A DNA stretch of 64,000 nt, taken from NCBI RefSeq assembly GCF_018130465.1, contig NZ_JAFCKJ010000002.1, positions 248,001-312,000 of the forward strand, read 5' to 3'. Positions 17,976 through 27,441 of the stretch are shown one piece after another (the stretch's first letter is position 1; every line of letters begins with the position of its first letter). A program made the position numbers and the translations under genes. The DNA is from Bradyrhizobium canariense (GTDB lineage Bacteria > Pseudomonadota > Alphaproteobacteria > Rhizobiales > Xanthobacteraceae). The notes under the pieces were generated by a model. The model had not been told where the DNA came from and made no database searches. It saw only the letters and a program-made list of their open reading frames with translations.

Positions 17976-20201
17976 TCAAACGGCCAGGTGCCGCGACGCC
18001 GCCAGTCCGGCCAGCGCCTCTTCCAGCTTCTCGCGATCGAGCGGCTTGATCAGAAACCCGTTCATGCCTGCTTCAAAGCAGGCGTAGCGATCTTCCACCA
18101 GCGTATTGGCGGTGAGCGCGAGGATCGGCGTGTGGTGGCCGCCTTTGGCTGCCTCATGCGCGCGGATACGTTTTGTCGCTTCGATGCCGTCGAGCTGCGG
18201 CATCTGGATGTCCATCAGCACGAGATCATAGGGCGTTCCGGCCGATGACGCGCCGAGCCAGGATTCCAGCGCGGCCTCGCCATGCACGGCGATGACGACG
18301 CGGTGGCCGAGCTTCGTCAGCAGCGAGCGCATCAGCAGCGCGTTGATCTCGTTGTCTTCGGCGACGAGAATTGACAGGCCTTTCGCCGGTACCGCGCCGG
18401 TGGATTGGGCCGATGGCTCCGGCGCGAGATCGGGCGAGGGGACCTCCGGGGTCAGCGCGAGGCGTGCGGCGAGTGAGGCCGCGCGTAGCGGCTTCACCAG
18501 AAAGCCGGTGAAAGCCGGCGAGACTTTCTCGTGGCGCGAGCCCGACGTCAGCAGCACGAGGCGTTGCAGCGCGTGCCTGCGTGCGGTTTCGCCGAGGCGG
18601 TCGGCGACGGCGGCGCCAAGTGCACGATCAATCAGCACCGAATGCCATGAGCGTTCCGGCAGCAGCGCTTCCGCCACCGCCGCGTCCGTTACCATGCAGG
18701 TCTGGCCACCCCAGCGCTCCAGCCGCCGCGCGATCAGGGAGGCCTCGATACCGTCGGCGATCAGCAGGATCGACTTGCCCGCGAGATCAGGACTCGGGAA
18801 CGTCGTCTGTTCCGCATCGACGTGCTTTGACGCGAGTGGAATCGCGACCTCGAAGGTCGAACCCTTGCCCGGCTCGCTCGTGAGCGTGATGCGGCCGCCC
18901 ATGCGCTTGACGATGCGCTCGCTGATGGCAAGACCCAGGCCGGTGCCGCCATAGGTGCGCGCGACGCGTTCGTCGGCCTGCTCGAATTCGCGGAAGATGC
19001 GCTGTTGCGCTTCCGGCGCGATGCCGACGCCGGTGTCGCGCACCAGAAAGCTGATCTCGTTCGGCCAGATGCCGGGCTCGACGATCAGCGCAACGCCGCC
19101 ACTCGCAGTGAACTTGATGGCATTGCCGGCGAGGTTGAGCAGCACCTGGCGCAGCCGCGCGGCGTCGCCGACCACTTCGAGCGGCAGGCGCTCGTCGACA
19201 TAGGCGGCGATCTCGAGCTTCTTTGCCTGCGCGCGGGGCGCGAGCAACTCGGTGATCTCCTCGATCAGGGCCGAGAGCGCGAAGGGACGCTGCTCGAGAT
19301 CGAGCTTGCCGGCTTCGATCTTGGAATAGTCGAGCAGCTCCTCGATCAGCGCCATCAGCGCTTCGCCGGAGGTCTTCACGGCCTTGGCGTAGGTCGACTG
19401 CTCCGGCGTCAGCGTGGTGTCGAGCAGCAGCCCGCCCATGCCGATGATGCCGTTGAGCGGCGTGCGGATCTCGTGCGACGCCATGGCCAGGAAGCGCGAT
19501 TTGGCGCGGTTGGCGGCGTCGGCCTGGTCGCGGGCGTCGGACAGCGCACGCTCGGTCTCGGTGCGGTCGGTGACATCGCGTCCGACGCTCTGCAATTCGG
19601 CGGGCTGGCCGGCGTCGAGGCGGACATAGCCCTCGCGCCAGGCGATCCAGCGCGCGCCGAGCGGGGTTGCGATCTTCTGGTCGTGAATGCGCGTGCCGTT
19701 GCTCTCGCGGGCGCTGTCGCCCTGCTCCAGCACGTCGAAATCAAAGCGCGTGCCGACCAGTGCGCCGCGCGCCTGCGCTGCGAGCGCGCAATAGGCCTCG
19801 TTGGCAAAGGTGACGCGGCCGCTCGTGTCGCGCAGCACGATCAAGTCGCCCTGCTGTTCGAACAGGCTGCGGGCGCGTTCTTCCGCTTCCTTCAGCTCCC
19901 AATTGCGGTCGATCAGCGCTTCGTTGTGGGCGGCCAGCGCGCGCATCCGCTTGTTGACGAAGCGCAGGCGCATGCTGAGCGTGGCGAGGCCGAGGCAGGC
20001 GAGCGCGAACAGGAAGCTGGCGCCGATCGCAAACGCATTGGGATCGTAGCCGGAAGTCTCGGACCGGCTGCCGGAGACGAAACCATAGGCGCCGCCGAAG
20101 GTCGCCGAGAAGATCATGATGGAGCGGATCGCGAAGGCGATTTTGGGGTACTGTCGCCTGAAGCGGCGCATGCGCACCTTGATCCGGAACGTCCGACCCA
20201 T
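17976..20201 (-). CDS. membrane hybrid sensor histidine kinase
   Basis: In order, the 741 residues show two membrane segments (about 22-43 and 56-76), a coiled linker, a PAS domain (about 112-222), a HisKA domain with phosphorylatable His243 in SHEIRTPLNG, an HATPase domain (DTGVGIAPE and GGTGLGLAI boxes), a degenerate receiver (about 475-590) and a canonical receiver with Asp664 in LMDIQMPQLDG. The first receiver keeps an Asp (VLIDRALG) and a Lys (LVKPLR) but lacks the acidic pocket. No response regulator gene is adjacent, so its output partner is elsewhere. The start is ATG 20201; GTG 20207 is two codons upstream. Confidence 0.92.
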   Translation of the reverse strand: MGRTFRIKVRMRRFRRQYPKIAFAIRSIMIFSATFGGAYGFVSGSRSETSGYDPNAFAIGASFLFALACLGLATLSMRLRFVNKRMRALAAHNEALIDRNWELKEAEERARSLFEQQGDLIVLRDTSGRVTFANEAYCALAAQARGALVGTRFDFDVLEQGDSARESNGTRIHDQKIATPLGARWIAWREGYVRLDAGQPAELQSVGRDVTDRTETERALSDARDQADAANRAKSRFLAMASHEIRTPLNGIIGMGGLLLDTTLTPEQSTYAKAVKTSGEALMALIEELLDYSKIEAGKLDLEQRPFALSALIEEITELLAPRAQAKKLEIAAYVDERLPLEVVGDAARLRQVLLNLAGNAIKFTASGGVALIVEPGIWPNEISFLVRDTGVGIAPEAQQRIFREFEQADERVARTYGGTGLGLAISERIVKRMGGRITLTSEPGKGSTFEVAIPLASKHVDAEQTTFPSPDLAGKSILLIADGIEASLIARRLERWGGQTCMVTDAAVAEALLPERSWHSVLIDRALGAAVADRLGETARRHALQRLVLLTSGSRHEKVSPAFTGFLVKPLRAASLAARLALTPEVPSPDLAPEPSAQSTGAVPAKGLSILVAEDNEINALLMRSLLTKLGHRVVIAVHGEAALESWLGASSAGTPYDLVLMDIQMPQLDGIEATKRIRAHEAAKGGHHTPILALTANTLVEDRYACFEAGMNGFLIKPLDREKLEEALAGLAASRHLAV

Positions 20202-20341
20202 CGCCACCGACCCGACTCTTTTCTTAAAACCCTGTGCTCGCTGTAAACGACGATGTGCCGCCGACCTTGCGAACAGTTTGAGGTATTGCGACCGCTTCCA
20301 AACAGGGTTGACGAGGCGTTAACGGTTCAGAGCGAGGCGGC

Positions 20342-20809
20342 TCAAAGCGAGGCGGACTGGAGATGGTGGTGGCCGCCGCGAGCGCCGACGATCAGCGCCG
20401 CCGCCTCGCGCTGCGAGAAGGTTTTCGAGCGCACATAGACGCGGTAATCCGCCGGCCCCTCAGTGGAGAGATAGATCACCTGACCGCCGTCGACGGGCTG
20501 TGCGGCAATCGAGATCAGGCGAGTCGAAGGGTTGGCCTGGCAGGACTCCAATTCCGAACCGAGGCCGTCGTCGACGACGGCGAAGTCCGCAGCGTCCGCA
20601 TCCTCGGTGATCTGAACCCGCACCGTGGCGCGGGCGGGATCATCGGTGAAGGCGACATGCACGCCGGCGGTCCAGAACAGCGACGTCAGCTCGACCGAGG
20701 TGTCGCCCAGGGCGATGCAGGGATGTGAGACCGATCCGATCTCGCTGCGGGCAAACACCGCAGCCGCGAGCAGGGGAATAACCGAGGCCAGGATCTTGAA
20801 ACGCAACAT
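20342..20809 (-). CDS. small exported protein of unknown function
   Basis: I do not recognise this 155-residue protein. It begins with a signal-peptide-like segment (MLRFKILASVIPLLAAAVFA) and the mature part contains two cysteines (in VSHPCIAL and LESCQAN) that could form a disulfide. The C-terminus is His-rich (GGHHHLQ). It lies alone between the kinase and comM on the same strand, with gaps of more than 100 bases either side. Confidence 0.65.
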   Translation of the reverse strand: MLRFKILASVIPLLAAAVFARSEIGSVSHPCIALGDTSVELTSLFWTAGVHVAFTDDPARATVRVQITEDADAADFAVVDDGLGSELESCQANPSTRLISIAAQPVDGGQVIYLSTEGPADYRVYVRSKTFSQREAAALIVGARGGHHHLQSASL

Positions 20810-20917
20810 GACACGCTACTCGCCGGCCCCCGGGGAACTCGTGGCGGAAACTTGTGGGCCTTATGGTTTGCAGAGCGTAAAGGAAACTCGTTACCGCCGG
20901 GTTGATGCGCGTGACGC

Positions 20918-22456
20918 TCACGCGATCTGGCGCACATCCTCTGCGAGCGCGCGGTAGGACAGCGCCTCGGCGAGATGCAGCCGGCCGATCTTGTCGGCGC
21001 CGTCGAGATCGGCGAGCGTGCGCGCCACCCGCAGCACGCGGTGATAGCCGCGCGCCGACAGCCGCATGGTCTCGGCGGCGTCGCGCAGCAGCTTCTGGCC
21101 TTGCGCATCCGGCTTGGCGATCTCCTCCAGCACCGAGGCCGGCGCTTCGGCATTGGTACGGACCTGCGGCAAGCCGATATCCGCGTAACGCGCGAGCTGG
21201 ATGTCGCGTGCCGCCGCGACGCGCGCTGCAACCTCGGCCGAGCCCCCTGCTGGCGGCGGCAGGATCAGGTCGGCCGCGGTCACTGCGGGAACCTCTATGC
21301 GCAGGTCGATGCGGTCCATCAATGGCCCCGAGATGCGGGCCTGGTAGTCGCCCGTGCAGCGATCGATGCGGCCGCGCTTGCAGGCATAGCCGGGCTCGAA
21401 CGCATTGCCGCAGCGGCAGGGATTCATCGCCGCGACCAGCATGAAGCGGGCGGGATAAGTGACGCGGTGATTGGCGCGGGACACCGAGACCTCGCCGTTC
21501 TCCAGCGGCTGGCGCAGCGAATCCAGCACGCGCGGATCGAATTCGGGGAGCTCGTCGAGGAACAGCACGCCCTGATGCGCGAGCGAGATTTCGCCGGGCC
21601 TTGCGCGGATGCCGCCGCCGGTGAGCGCGGCCATGCTGGCGGAATGATGCGGCGAGCGGAACGGCCGCCGCGCCGTCAGCGCGCCGCCCTCGATCTCGCC
21701 TGCAACAGAAGCGATCATCGACACTTCGAGCAACTCGCCCGGCGACAGCGGTGGCAGGATCGAGGGCAGGCGTGCCGCCAGCATCGATTTGCCGGCGCCG
21801 GGCGCGCCGATCATGAGCAGGTGATGTCCGCCGGCGGCCGCGATCTCGAGCGCCCGCTTGGCACTCTCCTGTCCCTTGATGTCGCGCAGGTCGAGCGGCG
21901 ATGCAGCGGCTTCATGCACCTTCGGCACAGGCCGCGACAGCACCTGCGTCCCCTTGAAGTGGTTGGCGATCTGGATGAGTGAACTTGCGGCAATGATCTG
22001 GATGTCCGGGCTCGCCCACGCCGCTTCCGAGCCGCAAGCCGCCGGACAGATCAGTCCCTCCTCGCGCACATTGGCGCCGATCGCGGCGGGAAGAACACCG
22101 GCCACCGGCGCGATCGATCCGTCGAGGCCAAGCTCGCCCAGAACGGTGAAGCCGGTCAGCGCATCCGGGGGGATCGCGCCGATCGCCCCCATCAGCCCGA
22201 GCGCGATCGGCAGGTCATAATGGCTGCCCTCCTTGGGCAGATCGGCGGGCGCGAGATTGACGGTGATCCGCCGCGCCGGAAGCGCCAGCCCCGAGGCGAT
22301 CAGCGCCGAGCGGACCCGCTCGCGCGCCTCCGACACCGCCTTGTCCGGGAGACCTACGATCGCGAAGGCCGGCAGACCCGGCGCGACCTGCACCTGCACG
22401 TCGACCGCGCGGGCCTCGATCCCCTCAAAGGCGACGGTGGAAACCCGCTGAACCAT
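20918..22456 (-). CDS. comM: ComM/YifB-family Mg chelatase-like AAA ATPase
   Basis: The 512-residue protein has an N-terminal Lon-protease-like (ChlI) domain (EARAVDVQVQVAPGLPAFAIVGLPD), a central AAA module with Walker A GAPGAGKSMLAARL and Walker B VLFLDELPEF, and a C-terminal Mg-chelatase domain with the CRCGNAFEPGYACK cysteine cluster. ComM is a branch-migration helicase used in natural transformation; in non-competent bacteria the role is unclear. I start at ATG 22456 (MVQRVSTVAFEGIEA), the family N-terminus. Confidence 0.93.
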   Translation of the reverse strand: MVQRVSTVAFEGIEARAVDVQVQVAPGLPAFAIVGLPDKAVSEARERVRSALIASGLALPARRITVNLAPADLPKEGSHYDLPIALGLMGAIGAIPPDALTGFTVLGELGLDGSIAPVAGVLPAAIGANVREEGLICPAACGSEAAWASPDIQIIAASSLIQIANHFKGTQVLSRPVPKVHEAAASPLDLRDIKGQESAKRALEIAAAGGHHLLMIGAPGAGKSMLAARLPSILPPLSPGELLEVSMIASVAGEIEGGALTARRPFRSPHHSASMAALTGGGIRARPGEISLAHQGVLFLDELPEFDPRVLDSLRQPLENGEVSVSRANHRVTYPARFMLVAAMNPCRCGNAFEPGYACKRGRIDRCTGDYQARISGPLMDRIDLRIEVPAVTAADLILPPPAGGSAEVAARVAAARDIQLARYADIGLPQVRTNAEAPASVLEEIAKPDAQGQKLLRDAAETMRLSARGYHRVLRVARTLADLDGADKIGRLHLAEALSYRALAEDVRQIA

Positions 22457-22683
22457 GCCCGAACCAGCCTGCTCTCTTGCACAATTAGGGGTAGCAGAGC
22501 GGGCCGGTTCTTGCAAGAACAATACGGGAACGTGGTGAGGGGGCCTGCAAGCCCTAACCGACCGTAAACACGATGAAGACACTACGCCTCGAATGCGCGC
22601 GGCTCTCCTCAGCACATTCCAACGAATGTCCGCTACTCCTAGGGCTGCGGGATGGGCCGTGGTCTAACGGGTGAAGAATTCAA

Positions 22684-22929
22684 ATGCTTGCAAATCGCCG
22701 GAGAAGCGAACGACGGATGTGCACGCGGCTCGCCAAGATTCATTTTGGCGCGGGTTCGCTGCCGCGGGACTGCACGATCACGGATATTTCGGATGGCGGT
22801 GTGAAAGTGGTGGCGGAATTTCTGGAAGTGCCGCCGCAATTCACCATCATCTTCGCGCCCGACTATTCCCGCCAGTGCCGCCTGCGCTGGCGCATCGGCT
22901 GCGAGTTCGGCGCTGAATTCACCGACTGA
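22684..22929 (+). CDS. small PilZ-domain protein
   Basis: This is an 81-residue stand-alone PilZ-like protein. It has the N-terminal arginine motif in NRRRSERR (c-di-GMP-binding RxxxR pattern) and a TITDISDGGVKVV block corresponding to the D/NxSxxG motif, so cyclic-di-GMP binding is plausible. It lies just upstream of tadD on the same strand, which would fit a link to pili or surface behaviour, but that is inference. Confidence 0.82.
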   Translation: MLANRRRSERRMCTRLAKIHFGAGSLPRDCTITDISDGGVKVVAEFLEVPPQFTIIFAPDYSRQCRLRWRIGCEFGAEFTD

Positions 22930-23008
22930 GCTACGGAAGCGCCCCGCCTTAACGGGACTTTAGCGTTAATCGGTAAGCATCTCTGATCAGTCGCCGAGTG
23001 ATCAGAGT

Positions 23009-23794
23009 ATGTCCAAGCGTTTGTCCGTCGCCTCTCCTCCGGCGAGATATCTGTTTTCCGCACTTCTGATCCTGGCCCTCGGCGGCTGTCAGACCACTGG
23101 CATCGAAGACATCACCGGCGCGCTCGGCGGAAAGTCGGAAACGGCTGGCAAGGCCGACGCCAAGGCGGACGTGAAGCCTGACATGGACGCGCTACGCGAG
23201 CGCTATCGCGCCAAGCCTGGCGATCCCAACATCGCGCTCGAATACGGCAAGGCGTTGCGCCAGACCGGGCAGCGTGCGCAGGCGCTGGCGGTGCTGGAGC
23301 AGGCGGTGCTCGCCCATTCCAACAACAAGGCGCTGCTCGCCGGCTATGGCCGCGCGCTCGCCGACAGCGGCAGTTTCCAGCAGGCGTTCGACGTCCTCGG
23401 CCGCGCGCATTCGCCCGAGGATCCCGACTGGCATATCCTGTCGGCGCAGGGCGCCGCGCTCGATCAGCTCGGCCGCAACGAGGAGGCGCAGCAATACTAC
23501 TCCGCCGCGCTGAAGATCGTGCCGGACGAGCCGTCGGTGCTGTCCAATCTCGGACTGTCCTACATGCTCCAGAACAATCTGCCGCGGGCAGAGGAAACGA
23601 TGCGCCGGGCGCACGAGCGCAATCCCGCCGATTTCCGCGTGCGCGCCAATCTCGCGCTCGTGCTGGGACTGGAAGGAAAGCAGGCCGAGGCCGAAACCAT
23701 CGTGAAGGCCGACCTGCCGCCGGATCAGGCGGCGGCAAAGGTCACGGCGCTGCGGCAGTTGCTGGTGAAGAAGCAGCAGCGGGCGGACAAGTAA
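23009..23794 (+). CDS. tadD: TPR lipoprotein of the Tad pilus system (TadD-like)
   Basis: The 261-residue protein has a lipoprotein signal with lipobox ALGGC (Cys27) and then tetratricopeptide repeats from about residue 60 to 250 (for example NIALEYGKALRQTGQRAQAL and SVLSNLGLSYMLQNNLPRAE). It matches TadD, the outer-membrane-associated pilotin-like TPR protein of Tad systems. It is convergent with cpaE, whose stop lies 31 bases away, rather than following tadC as is usual. Confidence 0.85.
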   Translation: MSKRLSVASPPARYLFSALLILALGGCQTTGIEDITGALGGKSETAGKADAKADVKPDMDALRERYRAKPGDPNIALEYGKALRQTGQRAQALAVLEQAVLAHSNNKALLAGYGRALADSGSFQQAFDVLGRAHSPEDPDWHILSAQGAALDQLGRNEEAQQYYSAALKIVPDEPSVLSNLGLSYMLQNNLPRAEETMRRAHERNPADFRVRANLALVLGLEGKQAEAETIVKADLPPDQAAAKVTALRQLLVKKQQRADK

Positions 23795-23825
23795 CCCGCC
23801 GCCCGCGCGTGTCAGGATGCCTTGA

Positions 23826-25115
23826 TCAGGATGCCTTGCGATGCGGGGCTGACCCGCGCCCCGACCTGCCCTTCAGCTTCTTCAGGAGCGGCCCGAACAG
23901 CGAGCGCTTCGGCTTCTTCACCTCGCCGCGCCCGGCGAGGCGGTTCGCCATGTTCTGGAACAGCTCGGTGGTGCGGTGGCTCTTGGAGACCTCCGCGATC
24001 ATCTGGCCGTTGTTGGCCGCGGTCGAGAACAGCTTCGAATCGAACGGGATCACCGCGATCGGCTGGCTCTCCATGGTCTTGGCGAATGCCTTGACCTCGA
24101 TCTCCGCCCGCTTGGGCATGCCGACCTGGTTGATGCAGTAGAGCGGCGGCCGGTCGTTCGGCCGCGCCGCCTTCAACACGCTCAGCATGTTCTTGGTGTT
24201 GCGCAGGTTCGCAAGATCGGGCTCGGCCACGATCACGATGTCGTCCGCGTTGACCAGCGCGCGCCGCGTCCAGCCCGACCATTGGTGGGGAACGTCGAGC
24301 ACGATGCAGGGCGTGGTCATGCGCAGCGTGTCGAACACCGCGTCGAAGGCCTCCGCGCCGAAATCGTAGACGCGGTCGAGCGTCGCGGGCGCGGCGAGCA
24401 GGCTGAGCCGCTCGGTGCATTTGGAGAGCAGACGCTCCATCAGGGCCGTGTCCGGCCGATCCTGCGACAGCACCGCATTGGCGATGCCCTGCACCGGGTC
24501 CTGGTTGTAATCGAGACCCGCGGTGCCGAAGGCGAGGTCGAGATCGATCACGACGGAGTCGAGCGCGAGGTCACGGGCGATGGTCCAGGCCACGTTGTGC
24601 GCGACGGTGGAGGCGCCGACACCGCCCTTGGCGCCGACCACCGCGATGACGCGGCCGGTGATGATGGTTTCGGACGCCGAGAACAGGCTGCAGATCGAGC
24701 GAACGACGTCGAGCGTCTCGACCGGTCCCACCACATAGTCGTTGACGCCGCGGCGGACCAGCTCGCGATAGGGCGCGGTGTCGTTGGGATTGCCGATCAC
24801 GACCACACGGGTGCCGGGATCGCAGACGCCGGCGAGGTCGTCGAGGCCCTCGAGGATGTCGCGCGTGCCGTCGGATTCGATCACGATGACGTTCGGCGTC
24901 GGCATCGTTTCATAGACTTCGATTGCCGCCGCGAGGCCACCGTCCTTGGCGGTGAGATGCGCCTTGGCGAGACGGCGATCCTGCCCGGCCGCGGTCACCG
25001 CGGCGAGCGTCTGCTCGGTCTCGCAAAAGGCCTGCACGGAGATGCGAGGAACCGGCGCAATGTGTTCCTCGGGGTGCTGCGGATCGTCCGCTTCTTCGTC
25101 GTGGACGCGTGTCAT
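23826..25115 (-). CDS. cpaE: Tad pilus assembly ATPase CpaE/TadZ
   Basis: CpaE/TadZ is a ParA/MinD-like ATPase that places the Tad secretion machine at the pole. The 429-residue protein has an N-terminal receiver-like domain (about 20-140; VIVIESDG and VRRGVNDYVVGP) and a P-loop domain with deviant Walker A VGAKGGVGAST, a VVIDLDLAFG strand and VLDVPHQWSG. A Lys/Arg-rich tail ends the protein. The start overlaps the cpaD stop by four bases. No cpaF follows. Confidence 0.92.
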   Translation of the reverse strand: MTRVHDEEADDPQHPEEHIAPVPRISVQAFCETEQTLAAVTAAGQDRRLAKAHLTAKDGGLAAAIEVYETMPTPNVIVIESDGTRDILEGLDDLAGVCDPGTRVVVIGNPNDTAPYRELVRRGVNDYVVGPVETLDVVRSICSLFSASETIITGRVIAVVGAKGGVGASTVAHNVAWTIARDLALDSVVIDLDLAFGTAGLDYNQDPVQGIANAVLSQDRPDTALMERLLSKCTERLSLLAAPATLDRVYDFGAEAFDAVFDTLRMTTPCIVLDVPHQWSGWTRRALVNADDIVIVAEPDLANLRNTKNMLSVLKAARPNDRPPLYCINQVGMPKRAEIEVKAFAKTMESQPIAVIPFDSKLFSTAANNGQMIAEVSKSHRTTELFQNMANRLAGRGEVKKPKRSLFGPLLKKLKGRSGRGSAPHRKAS

Positions 25116-25846
25116 CTGCCTGTGTCGCTGAGTTTGGCCTTGTCGGCCTCTGGATTGGTGGTCGCGATCGGCGTGCCCTTGCGATAGCGCTCGAAGGCCA
25201 TGTCACGCCGTGCGTTGTAGGCCGGCGTCTCGGACCGCGGCTGCTCGAGGTCGGCCGGATTGTCGATCATTGCCGCGAGGTTGCGCTGGTTGGCGCAGCC
25301 CAGATTGAAATAGGGCTGGTTCTCGTTGTAGCCGGGGTCGAGGATGGAGGGGCCGATATCTTCCGGCCACAGCCCGCAGGGGCCGGCGACTGCGGCGATC
25401 CGGGAATAGCTCAGGCGGATGGTGGGCAGCAGTCCGGGATCTTCGGGCCGATAGGGATGCTGGACGATGGCACGCGAGGGGACGCCGCCGGATGCGAGCA
25501 CGGAACGGATTTCGTGATAGGTCGCTGCCGCCGCGCGCGAATTCGCGGCGTTGACGGGGACGTCGACGACGACCGAGCCGGTGCCTTCGCGCACCCAGTC
25601 CCGGGCAATGCCGGCGACGTCCGAGTGCTGTGCGGCCGAGAGGCCGCCGCGGGCCTTGCCGACGAAGATCACGATCGACTTCTTGGCTTCCTGCACCGCG
25701 ATCGGGTGACGCTGGCGATAGTCGGTCGGCACCGTCTGGGTGACGATCTCGCCGGTGGTGTTGCAGGCGCCCAGCATGACGGAGAGCCCCGTCAGTGCCA
25801 GCGCGGCGCTCAACTTGCGACGTCGATCGGCCATGGTCTTCGTCAT
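25112..25846 (-). CDS. cpaD: Tad pilus lipoprotein CpaD
   Basis: This 244-residue lipoprotein has lipobox MLGAC (Cys28 counting from ATG 25846) and the CpaD core with YRQRHPIAVQEAKKSIVIFVG and, near the C-terminus, FNLGCANQRNLAAMIDNPADLEQPR. CpaD sits in the outer membrane with the CpaC secretin. A longer frame to 25981 would overlap cpaC and lacks family character. It is located between cpaC and cpaE on the same strand. Confidence 0.92.
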   Translation of the reverse strand: MTKTMADRRRKLSAALALTGLSVMLGACNTTGEIVTQTVPTDYRQRHPIAVQEAKKSIVIFVGKARGGLSAAQHSDVAGIARDWVREGTGSVVVDVPVNAANSRAAAATYHEIRSVLASGGVPSRAIVQHPYRPEDPGLLPTIRLSYSRIAAVAGPCGLWPEDIGPSILDPGYNENQPYFNLGCANQRNLAAMIDNPADLEQPRSETPAYNARRDMAFERYRKGTPIATTNPEADKAKLSDTGR

Positions 25847-25913
25847 CGCTTCATCCCCTCTTGCCCCGTCTCTCGCCGGTCTCTTGCCCGTTCCCCAAGC
25901 CGTCCGTTCGTCA

Positions 25914-27434
25914 TCAGTCGATGATGAAGCCGAAATCGCCGGGCGCGCCCGCGATCGGATCGACGCGGCGCGCGATGCCATAGAGGCGGTTCATGCGGCC
26001 GAGCAGCGCCGTCTGGGCGTCGGACGCCGGCGCGAAGCCGTCGTCGGGCCGGGACAGTTCCTTCTGAGCCACCGCGCGGACCACATAGGGCGTCACGATC
26101 ACCATCAGCTCGGTCTCGTTGTTGACGAAGTCCTGGCTGCGGAACAGCGCGCCGATGATCGGCACCTGGTCGACGCCGGGCAGGCCGTTGATCGCCTGTT
26201 TGGTCTGCTGCTGGATCAGGCCGGCCATCGCCATCGAGCCGCCCGAGGGAATTTCCAGCGTCGTTTCGGCGCGGCGGGTCTGGATCGAGGGGATGGTGAT
26301 CGAGTTGGTCGAGGTCGAGGACAGCGCCTGGGTGACCGTGATGGCGCTCTGGTTCGACAGCTCGGACACCTCGGTCATCACGCGCAGGCTGATCCGGCCC
26401 TCGCTCAGTACGACCGGGGTAAAGTTCAGGGAGATGCCGAACTTCTTGTAGGTGATCTGGGTGGTACAAACGTGGGTGACCGGATCGCAGGCATAGCCCG
26501 ACGGAATCGGGAATTCGCCGCCGGCGATGAAGGTGGCGGATTCGCCGGAGATCGCGGTCAGGCTCGGCTCGGCGAGCGTGCGCATGACACCGGCACTTTC
26601 CATCGCGCGCATCGTGGCGCTGACGGTGGCGACGCCCTTGGTGAGGCCGGCCATACCCAATCCGTTGTTGCTGACGATCGGTCCGCCGCTGACCGAGAAC
26701 GGGTTGGAATTGTTGAAGTTCACCACCGCGGTGCCGGCGTTCAGGCTGGCACTGAGATCGACGCCCAACTGCTTGACGATATCGCGGCGCACTTCGCCGA
26801 CGACGACCTTGAGCATCACCTGGTCGCGGCCGCGCACGACGATGTTGTTGACGACCTTCTCGGAGCCGCCGACCAGTTTCGCGGCGACGTCGCCGGCCTG
26901 CTGGGCCTCGACCGGGCTCGACACCGAGCCGGTCAGCATCACGCTGTCGCCGACGCCTTCGATCTGCACGCCCGGCAGCGACTGACGCAGCGCCGTGCGC
27001 ATGCCGTTGAGATCACGCTTCACGGCGATGTCGTAGGCGGCCACCTGCTGGCCGTCGGCGGCGAAGAACACGACGTTGGTCTGGCCGACCTGTCCGCCGA
27101 TGATATAGGCGCGTTGGGCCGAGCGGATCACCGCATTGGCGATCTTGGGATCGGCGACCAGCACGTCCTTGACCTCGCGCGGCAGGTCGATGACGGCGGA
27201 CTTGCCGACGCCGAGCGACAGGAAGCGCGTCTTCGCCGGCACGATGGTCCCGACCGGCGACACATCGAGATCCGCTGCCTGCATCGGCGCCTGGTCGCCG
27301 ACCGGCGTATCCGCGGCGCTGACGACATCGGGGGCTGCGAGGAGCCCAAGTATCAGCATCGTCCCCGTCCAGAACGAGCGCGCGCGATTCCCCCGAATGC
27401 GCATGCCCGTCCGATCATCCCCGTAGTTCATCAT
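25914..27434 (-). CDS. cpaC: Tad pilus outer-membrane secretin CpaC/RcpA
   Basis: CpaC forms the outer-membrane channel for the Tad pilus. The 506-residue protein has an N-terminal export segment (about residues 20-41), a pilus-assembly N-domain (FLSLGVGKSAVIDLPREVKDV), a BON-like segment (IEGVGDSVMLTGSVSSPVEAQQ) and a C-terminal secretin domain with GGEFPIPSGY and VPIIGALFRSQDFVNNETELMV blocks. Two consecutive ATG codons are candidate starts. It follows cpaB with a seven-base gap. Confidence 0.94.
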   Translation of the reverse strand: MMNYGDDRTGMRIRGNRARSFWTGTMLILGLLAAPDVVSAADTPVGDQAPMQAADLDVSPVGTIVPAKTRFLSLGVGKSAVIDLPREVKDVLVADPKIANAVIRSAQRAYIIGGQVGQTNVVFFAADGQQVAAYDIAVKRDLNGMRTALRQSLPGVQIEGVGDSVMLTGSVSSPVEAQQAGDVAAKLVGGSEKVVNNIVVRGRDQVMLKVVVGEVRRDIVKQLGVDLSASLNAGTAVVNFNNSNPFSVSGGPIVSNNGLGMAGLTKGVATVSATMRAMESAGVMRTLAEPSLTAISGESATFIAGGEFPIPSGYACDPVTHVCTTQITYKKFGISLNFTPVVLSEGRISLRVMTEVSELSNQSAITVTQALSSTSTNSITIPSIQTRRAETTLEIPSGGSMAMAGLIQQQTKQAINGLPGVDQVPIIGALFRSQDFVNNETELMVIVTPYVVRAVAQKELSRPDDGFAPASDAQTALLGRMNRLYGIARRVDPIAGAPGDFGFIID

Positions 27435-27441
27435 GTCCCCA

